Numbered from the stretch's first letter, positions 37,519-47,874 are shown. The stretch: 64,000 nucleotides of DNA from Clostridium acetobutylicum ATCC 824 (GCF_000008765.1 NC_001988.2:62001-126000); one strand, 5' to 3'. Translations and numbers: made by a program. The notes: generated from the sequence alone by a model not told the origin.

Positions 37519-38418
37519 TTATCGCCAACATGAATGAGACGTGTCTCTCACCAGACTAACAATAGCTTCGACTATGCATTTCCAAGTTCCCTTAGGCATA
37601 TCATGTCCCATTCCTTCAATCAAAAGTAATTTAGCATTAGGTATTGTACGTGCTGTATCTTTTCCTGCTTCAACAGGAATCAATGGATCTGCTGTCCCAT
37701 GAATCACCAGTGTTGGAACTCTTAATAATGAAAGATATTTTCTCCTATCTCCATTGGCAACCAGCGCTGCATTTTGGCGTACAGCTCCTTGCGGATAATA
37801 ACAGCGATCATAGCTTTCTTCAGTATACCGTATTGCACGTTCTTCTTCAAAAGGAAATCCTTTGCTCCAAAGCTTCTTCCACATGTGTACAGTATACTCA
37901 ATATATGCACCACGCTGATTTGGAGGTGTTGCTGTAACAATCTCCAATGTTTCTTGTGATATCTTAGGATTATTCGGATTACCTGTAGATGACATAATAG
38001 AAATCAAACTACATATACGCAAAGGATGCCTATAGGCAAAAACCTGTGCAATCATGCCTCCCATAGAAGCACCACATATATGAGCCTTCTTTATTTCTAA
38101 CGCATCCAGCAAACCAGCCACATCATCAGCCATATCTTCCAATGTATATGCTGTCTTAATTGGTTTTCCCTCTTGTGCCGCCTGATATATTTTACTCATA
38201 TCAGGAATACCAGCAGCATCAAATTTTGTAGACAAGCCCGCATCACGGTTATCAAAGCGTATAACTTGTAAATTATGCTGTGCCAGCATTTCACAAAAAT
38301 CTGATTCCCAAAAATTTAGCTGAGCACCATTTCCTGCAATAAGTACTATAGTAGGATTTGTCCTTTTTCCAAAAACCTCATATTCAATTTGTATTCCATT
38401 TGTATTTACGTGTGCCAT
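37519..38418 (-). CDS. Alpha/beta-fold hydrolase
   Basis: This 299-residue cytoplasmic hydrolase has the full triad: Ser in CGASMGGM (about 117-124), Asp in GTADPLIPVE (about 241-250) and His in GMGHDMP (about 270). The N-terminal VLIAGNGAQLNFW forms the oxyanion-hole region. It resembles esterases and haloperoxidase-like hydrolases of about 300 residues. AGGAGG lies before the ATG. Codon use is a little more GC-rich than neighbours. The substrate is not predictable. Confidence 0.88.
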   Translation of the reverse strand: MAHVNTNGIQIEYEVFGKRTNPTIVLIAGNGAQLNFWESDFCEMLAQHNLQVIRFDNRDAGLSTKFDAAGIPDMSKIYQAAQEGKPIKTAYTLEDMADDVAGLLDALEIKKAHICGASMGGMIAQVFAYRHPLRICSLISIMSSTGNPNNPKISQETLEIVTATPPNQRGAYIEYTVHMWKKLWSKGFPFEEERAIRYTEESYDRCYYPQGAVRQNAALVANGDRRKYLSLLRVPTLVIHGTADPLIPVEAGKDTARTIPNAKLLLIEGMGHDMPKGTWKCIVEAIVSLVRDTSHSCWR

Positions 38419-38635
38419 CGCATATATCCTCCTAATACAATAGTATAAAACGTATGTTTATTAATTTCCAATTGCGTTGTACTTCTGTATATAATGGTAC
38501 CACTCTTTACCATGATTTAAAATATATTCTTCGATGTGAAAAAGTATCTTTATTAGCCTAAATTAAATTGTAAATAGACTTATTTTTTCTGTTTAAATTT
38601 TTTTAATATGAGATACATAAACATAGCACACAATA

Positions 38636-38667
38636 AAAAATGCAGTCAAATTAATGACTGCATTTTT
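38636..38667. terminator. Bidirectional terminator downstream of amyB
   Basis: AAAAATGCAGTCA at 38636-38648 pairs with TGACTGCATTTTT at 38655-38667, with A-run and T-run on either side. It lies 130 bp after the amyB stop codon. The remaining part of 38419-38796 shows no gene. Confidence 0.75.
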
Positions 38668-38796
38668 ACAATTATTCTATCAAAGCATCATGAAATCGTT
38701 TTCCCTACTTCTACTTTTCTCTTTATTTTTAAAAATATTATATTATGTGCCTTGAAATATACTTACGTAAACGATTAATTATTTTATTAAGTTTCT

Positions 38797-40482
38797 TTAT
38801 TTAGCAATATTAAATTCCCAATTTTGATTATTATTATTGTCCCATGTACTTCCGTTTGTAAAGACCATATTTAATGCACTTGAAGCCTCATAAGGAACAG
38901 TTACTGTGGCTTGCCATAAATTATTACCTAGAGATGTCATACTAGTATCTTTTGTACCTTTCCAGCTGTCATAGCCCCAATGCATCTTTATTAATGAAGA
39001 ATTTTGTAAAACTCTTGCAGCTGCATTATAGGTTACAGTAATATTTTGGCCAGGAACTGGAGATTGAGGATTAACTTTAATTACATCATTCCCAGGATTA
39101 GGCGTAGGTACATTATTATAAAGAACAATAATTTGACCTCCAGGAATGTTTCCAGTTATTCTGCCATTTGATACGTTAAGAGTGCAATTGGCACTTGCCT
39201 TGTTAGTGTAAGAACCATCTTTTAAATTAGTCGCTGAGTCAATGGGCGTGTCCCCGCCAACATTTACTATTACCATACCTTGGTTACCACGTTCTATCAT
39301 AATAGTTTCATTTCTTGGATTTCTCAAATATTCACTTTGGCCAGCCATAGCATTATGGAATTTATTTACAGCAGCTATATCACTATCCTTCCAAGAATTA
39401 TCAGATGGCCTTATGAAAAATTGAGGAGTAAGTTGTGCTCTTGCATCTAATATTGCAAATCCCATTTTTATGTTCCAATCACTTGTACTTGAAGATTGAT
39501 TATGTTCATAGTTATCATGACTTTCAACATAGCATAAAGCTTGGCTTGATGGAATATTATGATCACTAAAATTGATATTTAAAAGACCATTTAAGTTTTT
39601 GTTTTGAACCGCATTTCTTATAGTAGATCCATAGGATTCAGCTGTAATATCAAAATATGATCTGTAAACCTCATCATTATCGCCGTAATCTGGAAGAACT
39701 TCGCCATATAAATATAGGTTATTTCTGTTATGAAGTGAACTTAAAACTCTGCCCCAATAATCAGATGCCCAAGGTTTACCAGAGTCTTCGCCGCTATTAG
39801 TTTCAATATGTTTAGCTGAATCAAAACGAAAACCACCAGCACCAGCATCAATACATTCATTTAGAAATTGAATTTCCATATCTTGAACATCGGTTCTCTG
39901 GGTTGCTAAATCAAGAAGTCCACCAATATCTTTTTGAGTTACTTGATACCTATCCTTATAATCATTGCAGCTTCCTTGATTGTGATATAGTTCACGGTGT
40001 TTTAAACTATCGTCTACTGAATTATCCCATTGCCCTGGTGAGCTAGTTGCTACATGATTTAAGAGAGCATCAACCATAATTTTAATTCCATATTGATTTG
40101 CTGCTGAGCATAAATTTTTAAAATCGTCGTAAGTGCCAAGTTGAGCATTCCCGATATGGAAGTTGCATGGCTGATATAGTAACCACCAATCACCAGCCTT
40201 GGGAGTTCTTTGAACTGGAGATACTAAAATAGCTTTGTAACCATCGTCTTTAAATTCTTGCAGATGATCCTGAATATCCTTGAATCTCCAGGTAAAGGCT
40301 TGAGCAATTACACCATCTTCAGTTTTCGCTGGTAAGTTACTTGTTACCGGTTGCACATTGTAAGTTACGGCTTGTACATTTTGAAAACGATTACTTATAG
40401 GATAAAAAAGTGATCCACTAAATGCTGTTAAGGTAACTACTACCGCAAGTAAGCTTTTTCTTAAAGAAAATATTCTTTTCAT
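38797..40482 (-). CDS. amyB: Secreted alpha-amylase, GH13, with starch-binding module
   Basis: This 561-residue exported enzyme cuts internal alpha-1,4-glucosidic bonds in starch. A signal peptide covers about 1-38. The GH13 barrel (about 55-420) shows VDALLNHV (region I), GFRFDSAKHIE with the Asp nucleophile, YGEVLPDY with the acid Glu, and YVESHDNYEH with the third Asp. The last 95 residues, from VIKVNPQSPVPGQ to the end, look like a CBM25-type starch-binding module with aromatic residues in HWGYDSW. Proline-rich linker between. AAGGAAGG precedes the ATG. From memory this is the second plasmid amylase of C. acetobutylicum. A cre-like site overlaps its 5' coding region. Confidence 0.92.
   Translation of the reverse strand: MKRIFSLRKSLLAVVVTLTAFSGSLFYPISNRFQNVQAVTYNVQPVTSNLPAKTEDGVIAQAFTWRFKDIQDHLQEFKDDGYKAILVSPVQRTPKAGDWWLLYQPCNFHIGNAQLGTYDDFKNLCSAANQYGIKIMVDALLNHVATSSPGQWDNSVDDSLKHRELYHNQGSCNDYKDRYQVTQKDIGGLLDLATQRTDVQDMEIQFLNECIDAGAGGFRFDSAKHIETNSGEDSGKPWASDYWGRVLSSLHNRNNLYLYGEVLPDYGDNDEVYRSYFDITAESYGSTIRNAVQNKNLNGLLNINFSDHNIPSSQALCYVESHDNYEHNQSSSTSDWNIKMGFAILDARAQLTPQFFIRPSDNSWKDSDIAAVNKFHNAMAGQSEYLRNPRNETIMIERGNQGMVIVNVGGDTPIDSATNLKDGSYTNKASANCTLNVSNGRITGNIPGGQIIVLYNNVPTPNPGNDVIKVNPQSPVPGQNITVTYNAAARVLQNSSLIKMHWGYDSWKGTKDTSMTSLGNNLWQATVTVPYEASSALNMVFTNGSTWDNNNNQNWEFNIAK
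40382..40395 (+). promoter_or_regulatory. cre-like site in the amyB 5' coding region
   Basis: TGAAAACGATTACT matches the cre consensus TGWAANCGNTNWCA at 13 of 14 positions. It lies 88-101 bases inside amyB, where a CcpA roadblock would act. Catabolite repression of amylase genes is well known in Gram-positives. Confidence 0.4.
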
Positions 40483-40811
40483 TAAATAATACCTTCCTTT
40501 TTTTAATTTTTATATAGTTAAATGATAAATATTACCTATATGTATATATATTACATCGAAAAACCATTATTGTCTATATAGATTAGTTTAATAATATAAT
40601 AGAGTGGCGATAAAGAAAACTAATATTGAACGTAAACTAATAGAATTTTACTTAGATATTTATAATTTTATTAAGATAATTTTATAAAATTGGAATAAAT
40701 ATGTACAAGCTTATTTTTACTCAATTGCTATTATTATCTTCTCTAGTATAACAATTTGTGCTATTTGGTGTTTTTAACTAATGTAAAACAAGGCAATTGT
40801 TTTTAAATTAA
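40483..40811. other. Upstream region of amyB
   Basis: This AT-rich region holds the amyB promoter on the minus strand; a weak TAGACA/TAATAT pair lies near 40553-40583. No gene is visible. Confidence 0.3.
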
Positions 40812-40847
40812 TCTAAAGAAAAGGCGTACCAATAGTTGATACACCTT
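40812..40847 (-). terminator. Terminator of the MutS2-like gene
   Basis: AAGGCGTA at 40821-40828 pairs with TACACCTT at 40840-40847 (one G-T pair). On the minus strand TTCTTT follows. Confidence 0.6.
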
Positions 40848-40907
40848 ATAATAATCTTCAAAAGTGAATATTCAATTCATTTTTAATACACTCCCGTAAT
40901 ATTATAT

Positions 40908-42797
40908 CTATTTTAAGCGATTTTTTTTAAGTTCCTTCAAAGCCTTTTTAGACCCTCTTTCTATATCTCTTTCTAGCTTTCTTTTCTTGTAATTAGAAAA
41001 TATTTGATTTAAATCATATCCTTCTGGATATAGCTTAGAGGCTTTAATCTCTAATTTTAACCTTTTGTGGTTCACACTAATAAATTCTTCATTAAATAAA
41101 ATAGTTACATTGTTGTATGCGTCTCTTTCTTTGTAAACAATGGCACTTTCCTTCTTGTCAATCCAAAGAACCTTATCTCCTACATTAAATTTATAACCTT
41201 CATCTTTGTGTTTTTCAATATTCTTTTCATTGATAATTTTACTGTTTCTTATTAATTCATAATTATAATTTTTGTTTTCCATGTAGCTTCTAGCTCTTTC
41301 AATTACATTATCTGAAATACCCATTTTCTTTGATATATAAAGAGCGTTACTATCGCCTGTCTTTCCTATATTAAGCCTATATAATGGATCTAATGTGTCA
41401 CGTCTGAACTCCATTGCTGCATTTTCAAAGTCCGGGTGCTGCTCTGAAAAGTTCTTAATCTCTCCATAATGAGTGGTTGCTACTGTTATACATCCCTTAT
41501 GATACACTTCCTCTAAAATAGCTATTGCTAAAGCCGCACCTTCATTTGGTTCTGTTCCGCTGCCAATTTCATCAAACAGCAGTAATGTTGACTTATTGCT
41601 TTCCCTTACTATATAAGCTAAGTTCTTCACATGGGATGAAAAAGTGCTTAACGCATTTTCTACACTTTGATTATCGCCTATATCTACAAATATCTTGTTA
41701 AATACAGCGATTTCTGTACCTTCTTCAGCACTTATATGGAAGCCCGATTGAACTGCAAGTGTCAATAGCCCTAAAGTTTTTAAAACCACTGTTTTTCCTC
41801 CTGCATTGGGTCCCGTAATTATCAATGACCTATATTCTTTTCCTATTTCAAAGTCTAAAGGTACTCCATTTTTAATTAAAGGATATCCTCCTTTAACTAT
41901 TTTTATATAACCATGCCCATTTAGTTTAGGCTTTATCCCTTTTATATCGCTGCTATATTTTACTTTTGCCCATATCATATCGTATTCAGCTATTACCTCT
42001 ATATTTATTTTAATTTCTTTTATTTTTTCATATAGCATTTCTGTTAAGGTAGCTAATATTTTATATTCCTCTAAGGTCTCTTCAATCCTTAATTCTGATA
42101 GTTCAGAAGCGTATCTAGCTACCACATCTGGTTCTACAAACACAGTGCTGCCCTTTAATGAGGTTTCAACAATTTTACCTTGAACTTTATTTTTAAAGGC
42201 AGTTTTTATAGGCACTGTATATTTTCCATTTCTTTGACTTACAAAAAATTCTTGTATATACTCCTTGTTCACAGGGTTTTCCAAAAATTTCTCAAGTCTT
42301 TTTTTTATTTGATCTTCGCATATATCAATTCGTTTTCTTATTTTTTTAAGCTCTTTCGAAGCATTTGAAGCTACTCTATTCCCTGATATTGACGTATTTA
42401 TTTCTTCTTCTATATAACTTAAATCTGTTATATTTAGGCTGTAGGAGCTTAAAGTTGGAGCATACCCTTCCTTGCCCTTCATAAATAATTTAAGCTTTCT
42501 TGAGCCTCTTAAAAAGTTTTCCATCATACTTAAATCTTCTGGAGCTAGAGATGCACCTTTTTCTATTTTTTCTATGAGTGGCTTTACATTAAATATTCCG
42601 TCAAATGGTATATGATAAGAAGCATCTAAAAGTGTCCTTCCCTCAGAGGTTTCATCTAACCTTCTATTTACCACATCTATATTTATACTTGGTTCTAACT
42701 TATCTATTAAGGCTTTACCCAGGCCACTTGCACAATATCCTTTTACTATTTCTTTTAATTCATGGTAATGTAGTTTTTCTAGCGTTGTATTATCCAT
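40908..42797 (-). CDS. MutS2-like DNA-binding ATPase without Smr domain
   Basis: This 629-residue protein belongs to the MutS family, closest to MutS2, which acts on recombination intermediates or collided ribosomes rather than mismatches. The N-terminal helical core/clamp covers about 1-300. The ATPase shows ITGPNAGGKT (about 328-337), LLFDEIGSGTEP (about 407-418) and ATTHYGE. MutS2 proteins are about 780 residues and end in a Smr endonuclease domain; here the protein stops after a short basic tail (ELKKNRLK) and has no Smr. No frameshift remnant of one is visible downstream. The start is at MDNTTLEKLHYHELK, a normal MutS2 N-terminus. Confidence 0.88.
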   Translation of the reverse strand: MDNTTLEKLHYHELKEIVKGYCASGLGKALIDKLEPSINIDVVNRRLDETSEGRTLLDASYHIPFDGIFNVKPLIEKIEKGASLAPEDLSMMENFLRGSRKLKLFMKGKEGYAPTLSSYSLNITDLSYIEEEINTSISGNRVASNASKELKKIRKRIDICEDQIKKRLEKFLENPVNKEYIQEFFVSQRNGKYTVPIKTAFKNKVQGKIVETSLKGSTVFVEPDVVARYASELSELRIEETLEEYKILATLTEMLYEKIKEIKINIEVIAEYDMIWAKVKYSSDIKGIKPKLNGHGYIKIVKGGYPLIKNGVPLDFEIGKEYRSLIITGPNAGGKTVVLKTLGLLTLAVQSGFHISAEEGTEIAVFNKIFVDIGDNQSVENALSTFSSHVKNLAYIVRESNKSTLLLFDEIGSGTEPNEGAALAIAILEEVYHKGCITVATTHYGEIKNFSEQHPDFENAAMEFRRDTLDPLYRLNIGKTGDSNALYISKKMGISDNVIERARSYMENKNYNYELIRNSKIINEKNIEKHKDEGYKFNVGDKVLWIDKKESAIVYKERDAYNNVTILFNEEFISVNHKRLKLEIKASKLYPEGYDLNQIFSNYKKRKLERDIERGSKKALKELKKNRLK

Positions 42798-42870
42798 TTT
42801 GAAATTCCTTCCTCAACTTTATTCAAGTCAACGAAACCTGGGTAGATTTCACGGTATTAATTGTAAAATA

Positions 42871-42897
42871 AAAAAGCCATGGATACTCCACAGCTTT
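42871..42897 (-). terminator. Terminator on the minus strand
   Basis: AAAAAAGCCATGGA pairs with TCCACAGCTT; on the minus strand the stem is followed by TTTTTTATTTT. It lies between the TetR gene and the MutS2-like gene, insulating the latter. Confidence 0.7.
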
Positions 42898-43127
42898 AAT
42901 TACAAAATTAATAAAGGGTAATAACCCCAAAAGTAGTTTCGTGGACTTGTATCTATAAATAGTAATTAACTCCATAACAATTAGAAGTCCTATAACCTCA
43001 ATTTTGGAATTAATATTAAGTTACCTATTTTAGATACTAAACACTCACAAAATTACCTCTCTTTTTTGAAATCTACCTAATATTAAATATTATATATCAA
43101 CGTATCCACTTTATCAACATATATAAT

Positions 43128-43156
43128 AAAGAAAAAAGCCAGAAACGCTTTCTTTA
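43128..43156 (-). terminator. Terminator of the tetR gene at 43222
   Basis: AAAGAAAAAAGC pairs with GCTTTCTTT around CAGAAAC, 66 bases after the stop codon; TTTATTATAT follows on the minus strand. Confidence 0.6.
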
Positions 43157-43221
43157 TATTACATTGATGTTTCCTCAATTAATATATAATATTTTTATTT
43201 ATATTTATTGCAGTCAATGAA

Positions 43222-43797
43222 TTAAAAAAATAGTTCAGATGCACAGGAAATAATATTGCTCACTTCCTTTGAAAGTTCATCAATAGAATACTCAAGATCA
43301 CCACGAAACCACACTTGGAACATATTAATAATTCCACCTGCAAAGAAATTTACTCGTATGCGAAAGGCAGGTGTGTTTTTTATGTTCTCAGGAACATCAC
43401 TATCAAATTCCATATAGTTAACAAATATAGTTTTAAGTCTCTCAAGAAATTGTTCAGCTCCATTGGAATTGATTAAAGTTTTATAGAATTCGAAGTCTTC
43501 TTTAAGCCAATTTGAAACTTTTAAAAGAATAGGCTGTGGATTTTGAAAGAAACATTTATAATTAAACTCACCTAAAGATTCCAACATTTTTTCAATTACT
43601 TCATTTCCAATTTGGTCGGAAACCGCCTTTACATCTTGATAGTGTGCGTAAAACGTTCCGCGATTAATGTCTGCACGCTTAACGATATCGGTTACTGTGA
43701 TTTTATTCCAATCTTTTTCCTTTATTAAATCTGCGAAAGCTTCTCTTATTAGCTTTCTTGAACGTATTGCACTTTTATATTCTGCTTTTTTATTCAT
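43222..43797 (-). CDS. TetR-family regulator
   Basis: This 191-residue protein has an N-terminal TetR HTH (about 12-57, with ITVTDIVKRADINRGTFYAH and YQDVKAVSDQIG after it) and a C-terminal domain like that of DhaS/YbiH-type members, with the sequence FFAGGIINMFQVWFRGD. It lies upstream of and divergent from the MmpL-like pump with a small membrane protein gene between on the same strand. TetR/MmpL pairs are common, so the pump is its likely target. The ribosome binding site is weak. Ligand unknown. Confidence 0.82.
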   Translation of the reverse strand: MNKKAEYKSAIRSRKLIREAFADLIKEKDWNKITVTDIVKRADINRGTFYAHYQDVKAVSDQIGNEVIEKMLESLGEFNYKCFFQNPQPILLKVSNWLKEDFEFYKTLINSNGAEQFLERLKTIFVNYMEFDSDVPENIKNTPAFRIRVNFFAGGIINMFQVWFRGDLEYSIDELSKEVSNIISCASELFF

Positions 43798-43925
43798 AAA
43801 TTATCTTTAGTGAGAAAGTGCATTATTCGTACCAAGCTCTCACTAAAGCTCACTTCCTTTCTTTTTATACTATTTTCTGTATATACCATATTAAGAATTC
43901 ATCATATAAAAGCATTATGATGTAA

Positions 43926-44165
43926 TTAACTCTCATCCTTTTTTAAGATTTTTACAGGTGCGTATCGTCCACATTTAGGGCATTTCACATAGAATTTAGT
44001 AAAAGATGTAAAGGAATTGAGTTCATTTCCGCCAATATCAAATACATTAAGACATTTTGTACGTTGAAAATTGTGTTCTTCCTTATACCTTAAATTACCC
44101 AGTACTAAAATTGGAACTCCAAAAGCAAAAAAAAGAAAACCTAAAGCAATAACTATTACATTCAT
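43926..44165 (-). CDS. Small membrane protein with zinc-ribbon-like tail
   Basis: I do not recognise a named family. The 79-residue protein has one N-terminal membrane helix (about 3-24) and a C-terminal CPKCGRYAP, half of a zinc ribbon, with another Cys at about 38. GGAGGT precedes the ATG. It lies between the tetR gene (128 bp downstream) and the divergent MmpL gene. It may belong to the same response as the pump. Confidence 0.65.
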   Translation of the reverse strand: MNVIVIALGFLFFAFGVPILVLGNLRYKEEHNFQRTKCLNVFDIGGNELNSFTSFTKFYVKCPKCGRYAPVKILKKDES

Positions 44166-44543
44166 TTAATAATTACCTCCATGTGATTTTAAAAATAAAT
44201 TCACATTATTTCATCCTTACTTTATAAAAAATTACGAGTACTATTTACTTAATGCTTCTTATCTCATCTAAGTATTATACTTACTTTCTTATCCTCATAT
44301 ATCTCTGCTATTATCATTTACTATCCATACTATTAATCCTAAATATAACATAAAATCTCCTTAAATATCTATTAAAATCCAACAAAAATGTTTAAATTAT
44401 ATAATTTTAAACATAACCTCAAAAATTGATTATTGTTTGTTATATTCAAGATTATTATAATACATATATAATCAAAGTTCAACATATGTACTATTTTGAT
44501 TTTAGTTATGATTTTGGTAAAGATAATGTTTTTGAAAGGGTTG
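44166..44543. other. Divergent control region, MmpL pump
   Basis: This 378-bp, very AT-rich region must hold the promoters of the small membrane protein gene and the pump. I saw no clean dyad that could be assigned to the TetR regulator. Confidence 0.3.
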
Positions 44544-47500
44544 ATGAAATTGAATAAGTTGCTTAATAAAAGCTATTTATCAATTGTTTTTTGGGCACTG
44601 ATTCTCACAGTTATTTTATTCACTATGCCAGACATGGGCAAGCTTGTAAGAGATAAAGGTCAGGTAACAATTGGTAAAGAATACTCATATTCTACTGCAC
44701 AAAACATACTTAATAAACTAAATGATGTTAAAAGTAGTGACAAAGTGCTAGACGTAATAATGGTGTATCACAGCGATAAAAAACTTACGGACAGTGCTTT
44801 AAATGAAATAAAAGATAAGGTAACTAAATTAGAAAATAATAAAAACAAATATAACGTAAAAACAGTTCTCAATGTATTTACAAATAAAGATATTGAAGAC
44901 CAGGTGATTTCTAAGGATAAAACCACATTGCTTGTGCCTATAAGTATAAAGCAAAAGGGTCGTACAACAGAAACTATTAGGAATGAAATCACAAAGGTTA
45001 TGAAAACAGATAAGGTTACAAGCTATTCTACAGGTTCAGATTTTATTTCAGAAGATTTTTCAAAAACTATAGAGGCTGGAGTTAAAAAAACAGAGTTAAT
45101 AACTATTTTTCTAATTATAGCTATACTAATTGCAGTTTTTAAATCACCAGTAACCCCATTTGCTACACTTGCAACTGTTGGTTTAAGCTATTTGACTTCT
45201 TTAGGTATTGTATTACAGCTAGTTGACAAATTTAATTTTTCTATATCAAATTTCACAAATGTATTTTTAGTACTAGTTTTATTTGGCATAGGAACGGACT
45301 ATACCATGCTGCTTTTGACAAGATTTAAAGAAGAGCTTAATAACGGCTTAGATACAAATTCCGCAATAATTGTAACTTATAAAACAGCGGGAAAAACCGT
45401 AATTTTAAGTTCTCTTACAATACTTATTGGTTTTTCCTGCCTCATGGCCTCACAATTTAAAATATATCAATCAGCATCAGCCGTGGCGGTTGGCGTTGCA
45501 GTTTTAATAATTATGATTTTTACGTTTTTGCCTGCACTTATGAAGCTGTTTGGAATACATCTTTTTTGGTCACCTTTTAAATCGTCAGGACACTCAAGTA
45601 ATAAAGCATGGGAAAAAGCAGCTACTATTTCAACAAAGTATCCATTTTTCGCTTTGATTCTTGTACTAGCAGTATGTGGTTTAAGCTATTTTTACACCTC
45701 AAGTCTTTCCTTTAACAATTTGAAAGAAATAGCTTCAAATTATCCATCGGTAAAGGGCTTTAATATTGTATCTAAGCATTTTGGTGTTGGAAAAGCACTA
45801 CCTGTAAATGTAGCTATAGAAAATGATTATAGATTAGATAACCAATACACTTTGTCTGAAATAGATGAAATTACAGAAGCAATTAAATCCGTCAAAGGAG
45901 TTAAAGAAGTATGCAGTGTAACGCAGCCTAAAGGAAAAAAAATAAAGGATTTGTATATTAAAGATCAGGCAAATTCTTTAAATGGTGGATTAAAAGATGC
46001 AGATGGTGGAGTTAATAAGATAAATAATGGTTTAGGTGATGCTGTTTCTAAGCTGCAAGGAGCTAAAGTGGACACAAACTCCCTTGATAAACTTCAAAAA
46101 GGCGCAAATGATTTGTCTTCAAATATGGACTTAATAAATAAAGCTACTAATGAACTAAAAAACGGCATGAATAGCGGAGTACAAGGTTCAAAGGATTTAT
46201 CTAATGGTATTCAAGCGCTGGATGACTCTATAGGTAAGCTTCAAGATTCTACTAATGATCTGCAAAATGCATATACTGCTATAGGTAAAGGATATGGGCA
46301 AGTTGGAGAAGGACTAAATAGCCTTCTTCCACAGGTTAAGAATTTTCAAACTGCATTTGGCAGCGTTATTTACATGCAAAGCCAACTTGCAGCAAAGCAT
46401 CCTGAGCTTAATTCAGATCCAACCTTCGTTACCATGCAGCAGACCTCGCTTAAGTTAAACTCCAAGCTGCAAGATATGGTAGATGCTATTACAAAACTAA
46501 AGGCAGGTTTGGATGAAGCTAATAGTTCTTTAAAAAAGGCTAACAATGGACTTAGCCAGGCTCAAAGTGGTATTGGAGCAATGAAATCAGGTTCAGAAGC
46601 TTTAAGATCAGGAAGCTTAACTATGGCAAATAAATTAGCAGAAGCAGCCGATGGTCAAAATAAAGTAGCTAATGCAATGGGACAATTAGATGAAGGTTCG
46701 AAACAGCTTCAAGATGGCCAAAATCAACTTATAAACGGAATTAGTGGAATTTCCGATAAGACAAAGCAATTGACAGATGGCCTTTCAACGGCACAAAAAG
46801 GGTTAACGGATATTTCAACAGGTTTAAATGATGCAAATTCATATATTGATAAATTACAAAAGTCTAAAAACTCGGAAACCTTCTTTATTCCACAGGACAA
46901 AATTAATAATTCAGACTTTAGTAAATCAATGGATATGTACATGTCAAAGGATAGAAAAATAACAGAAATAAATGTTACTTTAAACATAGATCCATATTCA
47001 GAAGATGCTATGAAAATAACTGATAAAATAAACAGTGTAGTTGCAGCAAAAATTAAAACTTCAACTTTAAAGAACTCTAAGTTAGGAATATCAGGAATAT
47101 CACAAATGAATAATGATCTTAAAACAATGTCTCAAAAAGACTTTAATAAGTCAAGTATAATAATGATCTGTGGCATACTTATTGTTCTTTTAATTGTTAC
47201 AAGAGACTCCTGGATGTCTATATTCATAATGGCTTCGTTGGTAGCATCCTACTATATTGCCATTTCAATATCAGGTTTATTATTTAATAATGTTTTAGGA
47301 AAAGGAGATTTAAGCTGGAATGTACCTTTTTTCTCATTTATCATGATTATTTCACTGGGAGTAGATTATAGTATATTCCTTGTAATGAGATATAGAGAAA
47401 ATTTGGACTTACCATCAAAAGAGGCTATAGTGAGTGCAGCTAAAAGCGTTGGTGGAGTTATTTCTTCAGCGGGAATTATTTTATCTGGAACTTTTGCAGC

Positions 47501-47702
47501 TATGTATCCTTCAGGGGTACCTACATTAATGGAGTTATCTTTAACTGTTATACTGGGAATTATATTACTTTGCACAGTATTTTTACCAATCTTCATCCCA
47601 GCTATGATTGCTATAAAATCTAGTATACTTAATAAATTTGAAAAGGAAGAAACTTCTAAGGAACTAGATATACATTCTAATAGAAAGGTAAGTAATCTAT
47701 AA
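44544..47702 (+). CDS. MMPL/RND family transporter with coiled-coil ectodomain
   Basis: This roughly 1,052-residue protein has two six-helix RND halves. The first half has one helix at about 12-32 and a cluster at about 180-360. The second cluster is at about 870-1030, with SLGVDYSIFLVMRYRE, matching GIGTDYTMLLLTRFKE in the first half; these hold the proton-relay Asp-Tyr. Between them about 330 residues form a long repetitive ectodomain with many NGLxxAxxG and SGxxALxxGS heptad-like repeats, as in YhgE/Pip-like pumps. It probably exports lipids or hydrophobic drugs. Start: ATG 44544 or TTG 44550, after GAAAGGG; both are close. Confidence 0.88.
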   Translation: MKLNKLLNKSYLSIVFWALILTVILFTMPDMGKLVRDKGQVTIGKEYSYSTAQNILNKLNDVKSSDKVLDVIMVYHSDKKLTDSALNEIKDKVTKLENNKNKYNVKTVLNVFTNKDIEDQVISKDKTTLLVPISIKQKGRTTETIRNEITKVMKTDKVTSYSTGSDFISEDFSKTIEAGVKKTELITIFLIIAILIAVFKSPVTPFATLATVGLSYLTSLGIVLQLVDKFNFSISNFTNVFLVLVLFGIGTDYTMLLLTRFKEELNNGLDTNSAIIVTYKTAGKTVILSSLTILIGFSCLMASQFKIYQSASAVAVGVAVLIIMIFTFLPALMKLFGIHLFWSPFKSSGHSSNKAWEKAATISTKYPFFALILVLAVCGLSYFYTSSLSFNNLKEIASNYPSVKGFNIVSKHFGVGKALPVNVAIENDYRLDNQYTLSEIDEITEAIKSVKGVKEVCSVTQPKGKKIKDLYIKDQANSLNGGLKDADGGVNKINNGLGDAVSKLQGAKVDTNSLDKLQKGANDLSSNMDLINKATNELKNGMNSGVQGSKDLSNGIQALDDSIGKLQDSTNDLQNAYTAIGKGYGQVGEGLNSLLPQVKNFQTAFGSVIYMQSQLAAKHPELNSDPTFVTMQQTSLKLNSKLQDMVDAITKLKAGLDEANSSLKKANNGLSQAQSGIGAMKSGSEALRSGSLTMANKLAEAADGQNKVANAMGQLDEGSKQLQDGQNQLINGISGISDKTKQLTDGLSTAQKGLTDISTGLNDANSYIDKLQKSKNSETFFIPQDKINNSDFSKSMDMYMSKDRKITEINVTLNIDPYSEDAMKITDKINSVVAAKIKTSTLKNSKLGISGISQMNNDLKTMSQKDFNKSSIIMICGILIVLLIVTRDSWMSIFIMASLVASYYIAISISGLLFNNVLGKGDLSWNVPFFSFIMIISLGVDYSIFLVMRYRENLDLPSKEAIVSAAKSVGGVISSAGIILSGTFAAMYPSGVPTLMELSLTVILGIILLCTVFLPIFIPAMIAIKSSILNKFEKEETSKELDIHSNRKVSNL

Positions 47703-47722
47703 ATAAGTAAGTTACTATAGTT

Positions 47723-47760
47723 AAAAGCAAACCCCACAATGGCCGTGGGTTTGCTTTTTT
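47723..47760 (+). terminator. Terminator of the MMPL gene
   Basis: AAAAGCAAACCCCAC pairs with GTGGGTTTGCTTTTTT (one bulge), a strong GC-rich stem with T-run. Confidence 0.92.
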
Positions 47761-47874
47761 GCTATATATTAATTTATGTTTTAACCAAGATACTTTACAT
47801 AAATGCTGGGACTTTAGGGAGATAAAAATAAGAAAAATGTGCAAAAATTAGCTTAATATTATATGATTATAATC

